NCBI GenBank assembly: GCA_021737445.1
Contig: JAIPDY010000087.1
Coordinates: 1 to 11,296, forward strand
DNA length: 11,296 bases
DNA from: Desulfotignum sp.
GTDB taxonomy: Bacteria; Desulfobacterota; Desulfobacteria; Desulfobacterales; Desulfobacteraceae
Direction: 5' to 3'
The notes under the pieces are model-generated. The model was given only the letters and a program-made list of their open reading frames with translations. It made no database searches and had not been told where the DNA came from. How positions within the stretch are numbered: position 1 is the first letter of the stretch; the number at the start of each line of letters is the position of its first letter. This document shows positions 1 through 6,061 of this stretch, piece by piece. A program made the translations under genes and the position numbers.

Positions 1-29
1 TTTTTATTTTATTTGTGCTTTTTTGTCAA
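1..29 (-). promoter_or_regulatory. Possible sigma-70 promoter reading out of the window
   Basis: Just after the transaldolase stop codon, the minus strand carries an exact TTGACA (bases 29 to 24), a 17-base A-rich spacer, and TAAAAA (bases 6 to 1), which matches four of six positions of the TATAAT consensus. This would serve a gene further left, outside the window. The region is very A/T-rich, so a chance match is plausible. I see no terminator hairpin between the stop codon and the window edge. Confidence 0.25.
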
Positions 30-35
30 CCTTTT

Positions 36-680
36 TTACCCGTTCTTTTTGTTCCAGTCCGCCAAAAACGATTCAATGCCTTTGTCAGTCATGTGATGGG
101 CTGCCAGTTTTTTCAAAACACTGTAAGGGATAGTGGCAATATCAGCCCCCATGAGGGCTGAATCCAGTACATGCAGAGAGCTTCTGACACTGGCCACAAT
201 AATTTCGGTGTCAAAATCATAATTGGCATAAATCTGGGCTATCTCGTTGACCAGTTCCATGCCTTCTTCGGCCAGGTCATCCAGCCTGCCGACAAAAGGG
301 GATACAAATGTCGCGCCTGCCTTGGCAGCCATCAGGGCCTGGAGCGGGGAAAAAACCAGGGTTACATTTGTTTTGATGCCTTCAGAGGACAAGGTTTTGA
401 CAGCTTTGAGCCCGTCCACGGTCATGGGGATCTTCACCACAATATTATTGGCAATTTTTGCCAGGTCTCTCGCCTCTGCCACCATGCCCTCATATTCCAG
501 GCTGATGACTTCCGCACTGACAGGACCGGTTACTTCCTTGCAGATCCTGGCGATGATCTCCTTGAATTCCCCGTCTTCTTTTGCGATCAAAGACGGGTTG
601 GTGGTGACACCGTCCACCATGCCCATGCTGTTGGCATCTATTATCTGATCAATATTGGCTGTATCAATAAAAAACTTCAC
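36..680 (-). CDS. tal: Small transaldolase (TalC/MipB-type, fructose-6-phosphate aldolase-like family)
   Basis: This class I aldolase of the transaldolase/FSA family moves a dihydroxyacetone unit between sugar phosphates in the cytoplasmic pentose phosphate pathway. The start is set at a GTG (680-678) because a perfect AGGAGG lies six bases upstream; an ATG at 731 would add 17 residues that do not resemble the family. The product is 214 residues, the usual length for the short TalC/FSA subfamily. Visible marks are VTTNPS (25-30), the Schiff-base lysine K83 in VVKIP, TLVFSPLQA (107-115) and SPFVGRLDD (127-135). At the two positions that separate E. coli FSA (Q59, Y131) from transaldolases, this protein has E57 and F129, which favours true transaldolase activity over aldolase activity. 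The start overlaps the end of folK by 17 bases, suggesting translational coupling. It is the last gene of the cluster seen here. Confidence 0.93.
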   Translation of the reverse strand: MKFFIDTANIDQIIDANSMGMVDGVTTNPSLIAKEDGEFKEIIARICKEVTGPVSAEVISLEYEGMVAEARDLAKIANNIVVKIPMTVDGLKAVKTLSSEGIKTNVTLVFSPLQALMAAKAGATFVSPFVGRLDDLAEEGMELVNEIAQIYANYDFDTEIIVASVRSSLHVLDSALMGADIATIPYSVLKKLAAHHMTDKGIESFLADWNKKNG

Positions 681-1197
681 CTGTTTCCTCCTCATCCAGG
701 GGTATGACCACCTGGTCTTTTTGTTTTTCAATTTTCCTGAACAACGCTTCCGTGGTCATGCTGAATACGGGATGGATTGCGCCAGGATCTATATCACACA
801 TGGGCCTTAAAACAAAATGTCTTTCATGCATCCTGGGATGGGGAATTTCAATTTCATCTGTTTTCAAAACCCTGTCGTCAAAATAAATAATATCCAGATC
901 AATTTTCCGGGGACCAAACCGGAAAGGCTTTCCCTGCTTATCCATGCAGGATTCTATCTGCTTTAACATGGTGAGAAGTGCCAGAGGATCAGCTGTGCTG
1001 CAACAGATTTTCACGGCCGCGTTCACAAACCAGTCCTGATCTGAAAAATTCTGGGGCTGGGTTTTATAAAATTTTGAAACCGCTGACACCTGAATCTGTT
1101 CATGGGTATCCAGGCAGGCAATGGCCAGGTGCAGGTTGGCTGTTTTATCCCCTTTGTTGGAGCCGATGCTTAAAAAAGCGGTGGACAAGGAACCCAT
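664..1197 (-). CDS. folK: 2-amino-4-hydroxy-6-hydroxymethyldihydropteridine pyrophosphokinase (HPPK)
   Basis: FolK transfers pyrophosphate from ATP to hydroxymethyl-dihydropterin, the step before dihydropteroate synthase in folate synthesis. The 177-residue protein has the complete family pattern: the N-terminal SIGSNKGD (10-17), KFYKTQP (42-48), DWFVNAA (55-61), the signature RFGPRKIDLDI (93-103) with the magnesium-binding aspartates D100 and D102, and IPHPRMHERHFVLRPM in the C-terminal half. The length is slightly above the E. coli enzyme (about 160) owing to a charged C-terminal tail ending in GEVFY. The ATG shares one base with the TAA of the upstream lipoprotein gene (TAATG), and GGAG lies eight bases upstream. 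Translation is therefore probably coupled on both sides. No folB, folP or other folate gene is in the window. Confidence 0.96.
   Translation of the reverse strand: MGSLSTAFLSIGSNKGDKTANLHLAIACLDTHEQIQVSAVSKFYKTQPQNFSDQDWFVNAAVKICCSTADPLALLTMLKQIESCMDKQGKPFRFGPRKIDLDIIYFDDRVLKTDEIEIPHPRMHERHFVLRPMCDIDPGAIHPVFSMTTEALFRKIEKQKDQVVIPLDEEETGEVFY
687..692 (-). promoter_or_regulatory. Ribosome binding site that fixes the GTG start of the transaldolase
   Basis: On the minus strand this is a perfect AGGAGG, six bases before the GTG at 680. It lies inside the last codons of folK, so ribosomes finishing folK would be well placed to restart here. It is the main reason for rejecting the longer ATG start at 731. 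Confidence 0.8.
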
Positions 1198-1634
1198 TAA
1201 GGTATCTCCACCCGAACGGTTTTGGAATAGTCTGACCGGGTATCATGTTCTGCCACAGCCTGTACCCTGAAATACCATGGGCCTGTGCCATTAAGCAGCA
1301 TCTCAAACACCATGTCGGGCATGGACACCTGCCCCACCGGCTTAAAAACAAAAGGGCATCCTTCACAATCATCAGGCATGGCCATGGACACCTCAAAATA
1401 CCGGGGGACCAGCATTGCATTATCAGGATCAATGTCATGGGTCCAGGTCAGGGTCAACTGGGTGCCTGTTATATCTGCTGATAGATCACCCGGTGGTGCC
1501 ACTGCCTGCCCGGGTTTTTCCGGGACCCGGGGCGGGGCTTTTTTTCCGCAGCCAGAAACAGGCAGCAGGGCCAGCATCAGGCCCAGAACAACCACCAGAA
1601 CAGTGGATGAGACACAACTCCGCAGACCAATCAT
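1197..1634 (-). CDS. Lipoprotein with LptM-like N-terminus and fibronectin type III-like domain
   Basis: A 145-residue probable lipoprotein. A hydrophobic signal peptide (about residues 8-25) ends in the lipobox VSGC, placing the lipidated cysteine at C29. The residues just after it, CGKKAPP, resemble the CGxKGP start of the small outer-membrane lipoprotein LptM (YifL), which in E. coli assists maturation of the LPS translocon protein LptD. Residues about 46-145 look like one fibronectin type III-like beta-sandwich (TLTWTHD, then WYFRVQAV and SDYSKTVRVEIP), which LptM lacks. A CEGC pair (C90, C93) could form a disulfide or bind metal outside the cytoplasm. Its ATG overlaps the argH stop by four bases (ATGA), with AAGGAG eight bases upstream, and its stop overlaps folK. 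Envelope location is well supported; the cellular role is not known, and a link to LptD is only inference from the N-terminal motif. Confidence 0.82.
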   Translation of the reverse strand: MIGLRSCVSSTVLVVVLGLMLALLPVSGCGKKAPPRVPEKPGQAVAPPGDLSADITGTQLTLTWTHDIDPDNAMLVPRYFEVSMAMPDDCEGCPFVFKPVGQVSMPDMVFEMLLNGTGPWYFRVQAVAEHDTRSDYSKTVRVEIP

Positions 1635-3010
1635 GAAATCAACTCCTTTTGTGCTTTTTCAACAGCTGCCCGCACATTATCAAAACCGGTTCCGCCCGCA
1701 GATATCCGGCGGGCCACCACCTGGTCCAGACAGATAAAATCATATACATCTTCGGTCACCAGATCACTGAGCCCTTTGAGCTGCTCAATGGTCAAATCGT
1801 CCAGTTCTTTTTCTGCTGCAATGGCCAGGGCCACCGCCCTTCCCGCCACTGCATGGGCCTGGCGGAAAGGCATGCCTTTGTTCACCAGGTAATCGGCAAA
1901 GTCTGTGGCATTTAAAAATCCCTGTCCGCAGGCAGCGCGCATCCGATCGGTATGGACCTGAATATGCGGCAGCATCCGGGTATAGACCTCCAGGCAGATG
2001 GACAGGGTATCCACGGTATCAAACAAAGGTTCCTTGTCCTCCTGCATATCCTTGTTGTATGCCATGGGCAGCGATTTCATGGTGGTGAGAATGGACACCA
2101 GATTGCCCACTACCCGGCCGGTCTTGCCCCGGACCAGTTCAGCCACATCCGGATTTTTCTTTTGGGGCATGATACTGGAGCCGGTGGTGAAGGCATCAGA
2201 GATGGTAATGAACCCGAATTCCGATGAAGACCACAGGATCAGCTCTTCAGACAGCCGGGACAAATGAATCATGCAGATACCTGCATCAGAAATGAACTCC
2301 ATGACAAAATCTCTGTCAGACACCGCATCCATGCTGTTTTCACACAAATGTTCAAACCCCAGGATCTGCCGGGTGAACTCTCTGTCCAAAGGATAGGTGG
2401 TGCCGGCCAGGGCTGCCGTGCCCAGGGGCATGGCATCCATACGTTTGTAGGCATCGGCAAACCGCGCTTTGTCCCTTTTAAGCATTTCATAATAAGCCAT
2501 GAGATGGTGGGCGAACAGCACTGGCTGGGCCCGCTGTAAATGGGTGTATCCCGGCATGACCACATCCAGGTGGGCCCCTGCCAGATCCACCAGGGCCTCT
2601 TGAAACCCGGTAATCAGGTTCATGATCTGCCGGGTCTCTTTTTTGAGAAAAATCCGGATATCCAGAGCCACCTGGTCGTTGCGGCTCCGGCCGGTGTGCA
2701 GTTTTTTGGCCAGGTCCCCGCATTCTCTGCCCAGGGCGTCCTCCACATGCATATGGATATCTTCCAGCTGATGACAAAATTGGATCTCATTGTTTTCAAT
2801 TTTGGCCTTGACCCGTTCCAGGCCGGCCATGAGCTGATCCGCCTCATCAAGGGTAATAATCTGCTGCTTTGCCATCATTTTTAAATGGGCCATGCTGCCT
2901 TCTATATCACTGGCATAGAGACGTTTGTCCACATCAATGGAGGCATTGAATTTTTCCACCAGGGCATCGGTATCTTCTGAAAACCGTCCCCCCCATAATT
3001 TCTCACTCAT
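1631..3010 (-). CDS. argH: Argininosuccinate lyase
   Basis: ArgH splits argininosuccinate into arginine and fumarate, the last step of arginine synthesis. The protein is 459 residues, normal for the family. The start is typical (MSEKLWGGRF). Conserved blocks are TGRSRND (106-112), GYTHLQRAQPV (154-164) with the likely catalytic base H157, and the fumarase/aspartase superfamily signature GSSIMPQKKNP (277-287), which carries the catalytic serine. No key residue is missing. AGGGA lies about six bases before the ATG. argF ends 12 bases upstream, so nothing can be encoded between them; in particular argG, which makes the substrate of this enzyme, must be elsewhere. The stop overlaps the following lipoprotein gene by four bases. 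Confidence 0.98.
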   Translation of the reverse strand: MSEKLWGGRFSEDTDALVEKFNASIDVDKRLYASDIEGSMAHLKMMAKQQIITLDEADQLMAGLERVKAKIENNEIQFCHQLEDIHMHVEDALGRECGDLAKKLHTGRSRNDQVALDIRIFLKKETRQIMNLITGFQEALVDLAGAHLDVVMPGYTHLQRAQPVLFAHHLMAYYEMLKRDKARFADAYKRMDAMPLGTAALAGTTYPLDREFTRQILGFEHLCENSMDAVSDRDFVMEFISDAGICMIHLSRLSEELILWSSSEFGFITISDAFTTGSSIMPQKKNPDVAELVRGKTGRVVGNLVSILTTMKSLPMAYNKDMQEDKEPLFDTVDTLSICLEVYTRMLPHIQVHTDRMRAACGQGFLNATDFADYLVNKGMPFRQAHAVAGRAVALAIAAEKELDDLTIEQLKGLSDLVTEDVYDFICLDQVVARRISAGGTGFDNVRAAVEKAQKELIS

Positions 3011-3022
3011 ATTTTTCCCTGT

Positions 3023-3937
3023 TCAGCCGAGAATCAGTTTTTCTAAAATAGCTTTATGCATGTGCCGCTTGTTTTCCGCCTGGTCCCAGAATGCGGCACC
3101 TGCCGCTTCCAGAACATCTTCGGCGATCTCTTCTCCTCTATGGGCCGGCAGGCAGTGCAGCACCAGCACATCTGGTGCTGCATGGGCCAGCAGGTCCTTG
3201 TTCACCTGAAATCCTTCAAATGCAGCCAGGCGATGTGCCAGTTCAGCTTCTTCTCCCATGCTGGCCCACACATCGGTATATACGACATCCGCATTTTTCA
3301 CCGCATCCACCGGATCATTGGTGAACCGGATATGGTCCAGTGTGTCAGCGCCTGCCGCCTGGAGGATCTCCGGCTTGATCATATGATCTTGGGGGCAGGC
3401 TGCCACCAGATTCAGTCCCAGGACACTGGCAGCGTTCACCCAGGAATTGGCCACATTGTTGCCGTCCCCCACCCAGGCGATCCTGATGTTCTGAAAACCA
3501 CCCTTGTGCTCAATTATGGTCATGATGTCACTTAAGATCTGACAGGGATGAAAAAAATCGGTCAGCGCGTTGATCACCGGAATGGATGAAGCCCGGGCAA
3601 ATTCGGTCACCAGATCATGGTCAAAGGTTCGCATGGCCAGGCAGTCGATATACCGGGACAAAACCCGGGCCGTGTCCTTGGCCGGTTCATTTCTGGAGAT
3701 CTGGGTGTCTTTGGTGCTCATGTAAATGGGGTGACCCCCCAGCTGAATCATGGCGGTTTCAAAGGCAATGCGGGTCCGGGTGGATTTTTTGTCAAAAATA
3801 AGGCCCAGGGTTTTCCCGGTGAGAATTTTGTCAGAAATTCCTCTTGCATACCTTTTTTTGAGCTGCAATGCCCGGTCAAACAGATACTCAAAATCAGCTT
3901 TTTCCAGATCCAGCAGTGACAACAGGTCTTTTTTCAA
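3023..3937 (-). CDS. argF: Ornithine carbamoyltransferase
   Basis: ArgF makes citrulline from ornithine and carbamoyl phosphate. Numbered from the TTG start chosen here (304 residues), it shows the carbamoyl-phosphate site STRTR (52-56), HPCQ (130-133), the ornithine-closing loop DVWASMG (222-228) and HCLPAHRG (261-268) with the catalytic cysteine. This pattern fits ornithine rather than N-acetylornithine or aspartate carbamoyltransferases. An ATG lies three codons upstream (3946), but AAAGGAG directly abuts it with no spacer. The same ribosome binding site sits nine bases before the TTG at 3937, and the resulting N-terminus MKKDLLSLLDL is typical of the family, so I prefer TTG with moderate confidence. 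A strong inverted repeat lies within the gene at 3156-3182. argD ends 12 bases before the ATG. Confidence 0.96.
   Translation of the reverse strand: MKKDLLSLLDLEKADFEYLFDRALQLKKRYARGISDKILTGKTLGLIFDKKSTRTRIAFETAMIQLGGHPIYMSTKDTQISRNEPAKDTARVLSRYIDCLAMRTFDHDLVTEFARASSIPVINALTDFFHPCQILSDIMTIIEHKGGFQNIRIAWVGDGNNVANSWVNAASVLGLNLVAACPQDHMIKPEILQAAGADTLDHIRFTNDPVDAVKNADVVYTDVWASMGEEAELAHRLAAFEGFQVNKDLLAHAAPDVLVLHCLPAHRGEEIAEDVLEAAGAAFWDQAENKRHMHKAILEKLILG
3156..3182 (-). repeat. Perfect 11-base inverted repeat with a 5-base loop inside argF
   Basis: The arms are TGCAGCACCAG (3156-3166) and CTGGTGCTGCA (3172-3182), separated by CACAT. In the argF transcript this forms an 11-pair hairpin just upstream of the codons for HCLPAHRG. 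No U-tract follows, so it is not an intrinsic terminator. It could affect mRNA stability or translation speed, or simply result from alternating Leu/Val and Ala codons. Confidence 0.6.
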
Positions 3938-3946
3938 ACCAAACAT

Positions 3947-3953
3947 CTCCTTT
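3947..3953 (-). promoter_or_regulatory. Ribosome binding site of argF, too close to the ATG
   Basis: The minus strand reads AAAGGAG immediately followed by ATG at 3946, leaving zero spacer. The in-frame TTG at 3937 is nine bases away, a normal distance. The site therefore argues for a TTG start, or for inefficient use of the ATG. Confidence 0.65.
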
Positions 3954-3958
3954 AAATT

Positions 3959-5131
3959 TTATAACAGGCTGTCCAGTACAGACACCAACCGGTCAATATC
4001 TTTGGTTTCAACAATCAAAGGGGGCGCAAATCTTATAACTTTATCTTGAATGGCGTTAACGATAAACCCTTTTTTAAAACAGTTTTCCACCAACACACCT
4101 GCTCCGTCATCAATTTCCATACCCAAAAGCAGTCCTTTACCCCTGACATCTTTAATGCGTGGATGGCGGGCCTGCAATCCCTTGAGCTGTTTTTTAAAAT
4201 AACGGCCTTTCTCCTTCACCTGTGCCAGAAACCTAAGATCTGAGATCAATGTCAGGGTTTTCAGACCGGCGGCCGTGGCCAGGGGAGTACCGCCAAAGGT
4301 AGAGCCGTGGCTGCCCGGCCCAAACCCTGCGGCAGCGTCTTCTGTTGCCAGCATCGCCCCTATGGGCACCCCGTTGCCCAGGGCCTTGGCAAGGGTCATG
4401 ATATCCGGGGTCACCCCGTAAATCTCATGGGCAAACAGGGTGCCGCACCTGCCCATACCGGTCTGGATTTCATCAAAAATCAACAGAGTTCCGGTGCGGT
4501 CACACAAAGACCTGACTCTTGACAGGTATTCCGGGTCAGCAGGAATCACCCCTCCCTCTCCCTGGACAGGTTCCATCATCACCGCACACACAGAGTCATC
4601 CAGGGCCTTTGTCAAGGCATCAATGTCATTGAAAGGCACATGATAAAATCCGTCAAGGAGCGGAGAAAACCCCTGCTTGATCTTGTCCTGGCCTGTGGCG
4701 GTCAAGGTGGCCATGGTCCGGCCGTGAAAGGACTGGGTCATGGTGATGATTCGGAACCGGTTGCTCTGCCCTTTATCGTAAAAATACCGCCGGGCCAGCT
4801 TGATGGCCGCTTCGTTGGCTTCAGCCCCGGAATTGGCAAAAAAAACCCTGTGGGCAAAGCTTTTTTCCACCAGGGCCCGGGCCAGGTCAGCCTGGGGCTG
4901 TGTATAAAACAGATTGGATACATGCACAAGTCTGCCTGCCTGGTTCCGGACAGCCTCTGTAACTTCCGGATGACAATGGCCCAGACTGCACACGGCGATC
5001 CCAGCAAGAAAATCGGTGTACACCTGCCCCTCTTCATCGGTCAGGTACATGCCTTTGCCGCTGACAAATGCCTTTCCGTGGCGTACATAGGTTTTGCAGA
5101 CAAATGCATCGGTTTTTTCCCTGGTATCCAT
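3959..5131 (-). CDS. argD: Acetylornithine aminotransferase
   Basis: ArgD is a PLP-dependent class III aminotransferase that converts N-acetylglutamate semialdehyde to N-acetylornithine using glutamate. Numbered from the start chosen here (390 residues), the visible motifs are NSGAEANEAAIKLAR (100-114), SFHGRT (134-139), FDEIQTGMGR (219-228) with the PLP-pyridine aspartate D220, the Schiff-base lysine K249 in TLAKALGNG, and STFGGTPLA (277-285). Length and motifs match ArgD; closely related succinylornithine or 4-aminobutyrate aminotransferases cannot be excluded from motifs alone, but the arg neighbours settle it. Three ATGs are possible (5146, 5137, 5131). Only the one at 5131 has a suitable ribosome binding site (AAAAGGA, five bases away), so it is preferred. 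argB lies just upstream and argF just downstream. Confidence 0.96.
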   Translation of the reverse strand: MDTREKTDAFVCKTYVRHGKAFVSGKGMYLTDEEGQVYTDFLAGIAVCSLGHCHPEVTEAVRNQAGRLVHVSNLFYTQPQADLARALVEKSFAHRVFFANSGAEANEAAIKLARRYFYDKGQSNRFRIITMTQSFHGRTMATLTATGQDKIKQGFSPLLDGFYHVPFNDIDALTKALDDSVCAVMMEPVQGEGGVIPADPEYLSRVRSLCDRTGTLLIFDEIQTGMGRCGTLFAHEIYGVTPDIMTLAKALGNGVPIGAMLATEDAAAGFGPGSHGSTFGGTPLATAAGLKTLTLISDLRFLAQVKEKGRYFKKQLKGLQARHPRIKDVRGKGLLLGMEIDDGAGVLVENCFKKGFIVNAIQDKVIRFAPPLIVETKDIDRLVSVLDSLL

Positions 5132-5136
5132 GACCA

Positions 5137-5143
5137 TCCTTTT
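5137..5143 (-). promoter_or_regulatory. Ribosome binding site supporting the third ATG of argD
   Basis: On the minus strand AAAAGGA lies five bases before the ATG at 5131. The ATG at 5146 has only CCCCTATAAA upstream, with no recognisable site, and the ATG at 5137 abuts the AGG with no spacer. Confidence 0.55.
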
Positions 5144-5167
5144 CATTTTATAGGGGTTAATCGTGAG

Positions 5168-6061
5168 TTACTCCACAAACACCTGGGTGCCGATGCCTGA
5201 ATCTGTAAATAGTTCCAGCAGCACTGCATGGGAAATTTTTCCGTTGATGATATGGGCTTTTTTCACCCCGCTCTTTAACGCGGTCAGGGCACATTCCACC
5301 TTGGGAATCATACCGCCTTTGATTTCACCATCCTGGATCATCTGCCGGATGCGGCAGTCATTGACCGAAGAAACCAGTTGACTGTCTGCATCCAGAACCC
5401 CGTCCACATCGGTGAGCAAAATCAGGCGCTCCGCTTCCAGGGATGCGGCAATCCGGGATGCCACCACATCGGCGTTGATATTATAGGTTTCCCCGTTTTT
5501 CCCCACACCCACCGGCGCAATGATGGGAATAAAGCCTTTGGCGGTCAGCGTATGGATAATCTCAGGATTCACGGATACCACATCCCCCACCATGCCCGGA
5601 TCAATGATTTCCGGTGGTTTTTCCCGGTCATCCCGTACATATATTTTCATTTTTTCAGCCAGGATCAGATTGCCGTCCTTGCCGGTGAGACCTACAGCCC
5701 TGCCCCCCTCCTGGTTGATCCGGGCCACAATGTCCTTGTTAACCTTACCACCCAAAACCATCTCCACCACATCCATGGTGGCATCATCGGTGTAGCGCAT
5801 ACCCCGGATAAAGGTGGAGGTGATCCCCATGGCTGACAATACCTGGCTGATCTGGGGGCCGCCGCCGTGCACCACAACAGGATTGATGCCGATAAATTTA
5901 AGCAGTGTGATATCGTTGGCAAAATCATGTTTCAGTTTGTCATCCACCATGGCGTGGCCGCCATATTTAATGACAATGGTTTTGGTGGAAAACTGCTGGA
6001 TATAGGGCAGAGCCTCCACCAGAATATCTGCTGCATTGGGGTTTTGGGCCGCTTCGATCAT
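5168..6061 (-). CDS. argB: Acetylglutamate kinase, arginine-sensitive type
   Basis: ArgB phosphorylates N-acetylglutamate, the second step of arginine synthesis. The 297-residue protein is an amino acid kinase with IKYGGHAM (31-38, phosphate-binding K32), VHGGGPQ (64-70), GLTGKDGNL (124-132), NINADVVAS (194-202) and a C-terminal GGMIPKV (249-255). About 27 residues precede the first strand; this N-terminal helix is absent from the short arginine-insensitive E. coli enzyme but present in hexameric, feedback-inhibited enzymes such as those of Thermotoga and Pseudomonas. The C-terminal SHAVLLELFTDSGIGT (277-292) with H278, E283 and G289/G291 also matches the arginine-binding signature. Feedback inhibition by arginine is therefore expected. 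The ATG overlaps the hslU stop by four bases (ATGA), so argB is probably translated by ribosomes finishing hslU. Confidence 0.97.
   Translation of the reverse strand: MIEAAQNPNAADILVEALPYIQQFSTKTIVIKYGGHAMVDDKLKHDFANDITLLKFIGINPVVVHGGGPQISQVLSAMGITSTFIRGMRYTDDATMDVVEMVLGGKVNKDIVARINQEGGRAVGLTGKDGNLILAEKMKIYVRDDREKPPEIIDPGMVGDVVSVNPEIIHTLTAKGFIPIIAPVGVGKNGETYNINADVVASRIAASLEAERLILLTDVDGVLDADSQLVSSVNDCRIRQMIQDGEIKGGMIPKVECALTALKSGVKKAHIINGKISHAVLLELFTDSGIGTQVFVE

Noticed and set aside
1145..1438. Minus-strand frame of 97 codons overlapping the Fn3-like lipoprotein
   Set aside because: Out-of-frame shadow of the lipoprotein gene. The lipoprotein frame has a signal peptide, a ribosome binding site and coupled start and stop; this one has none of these.
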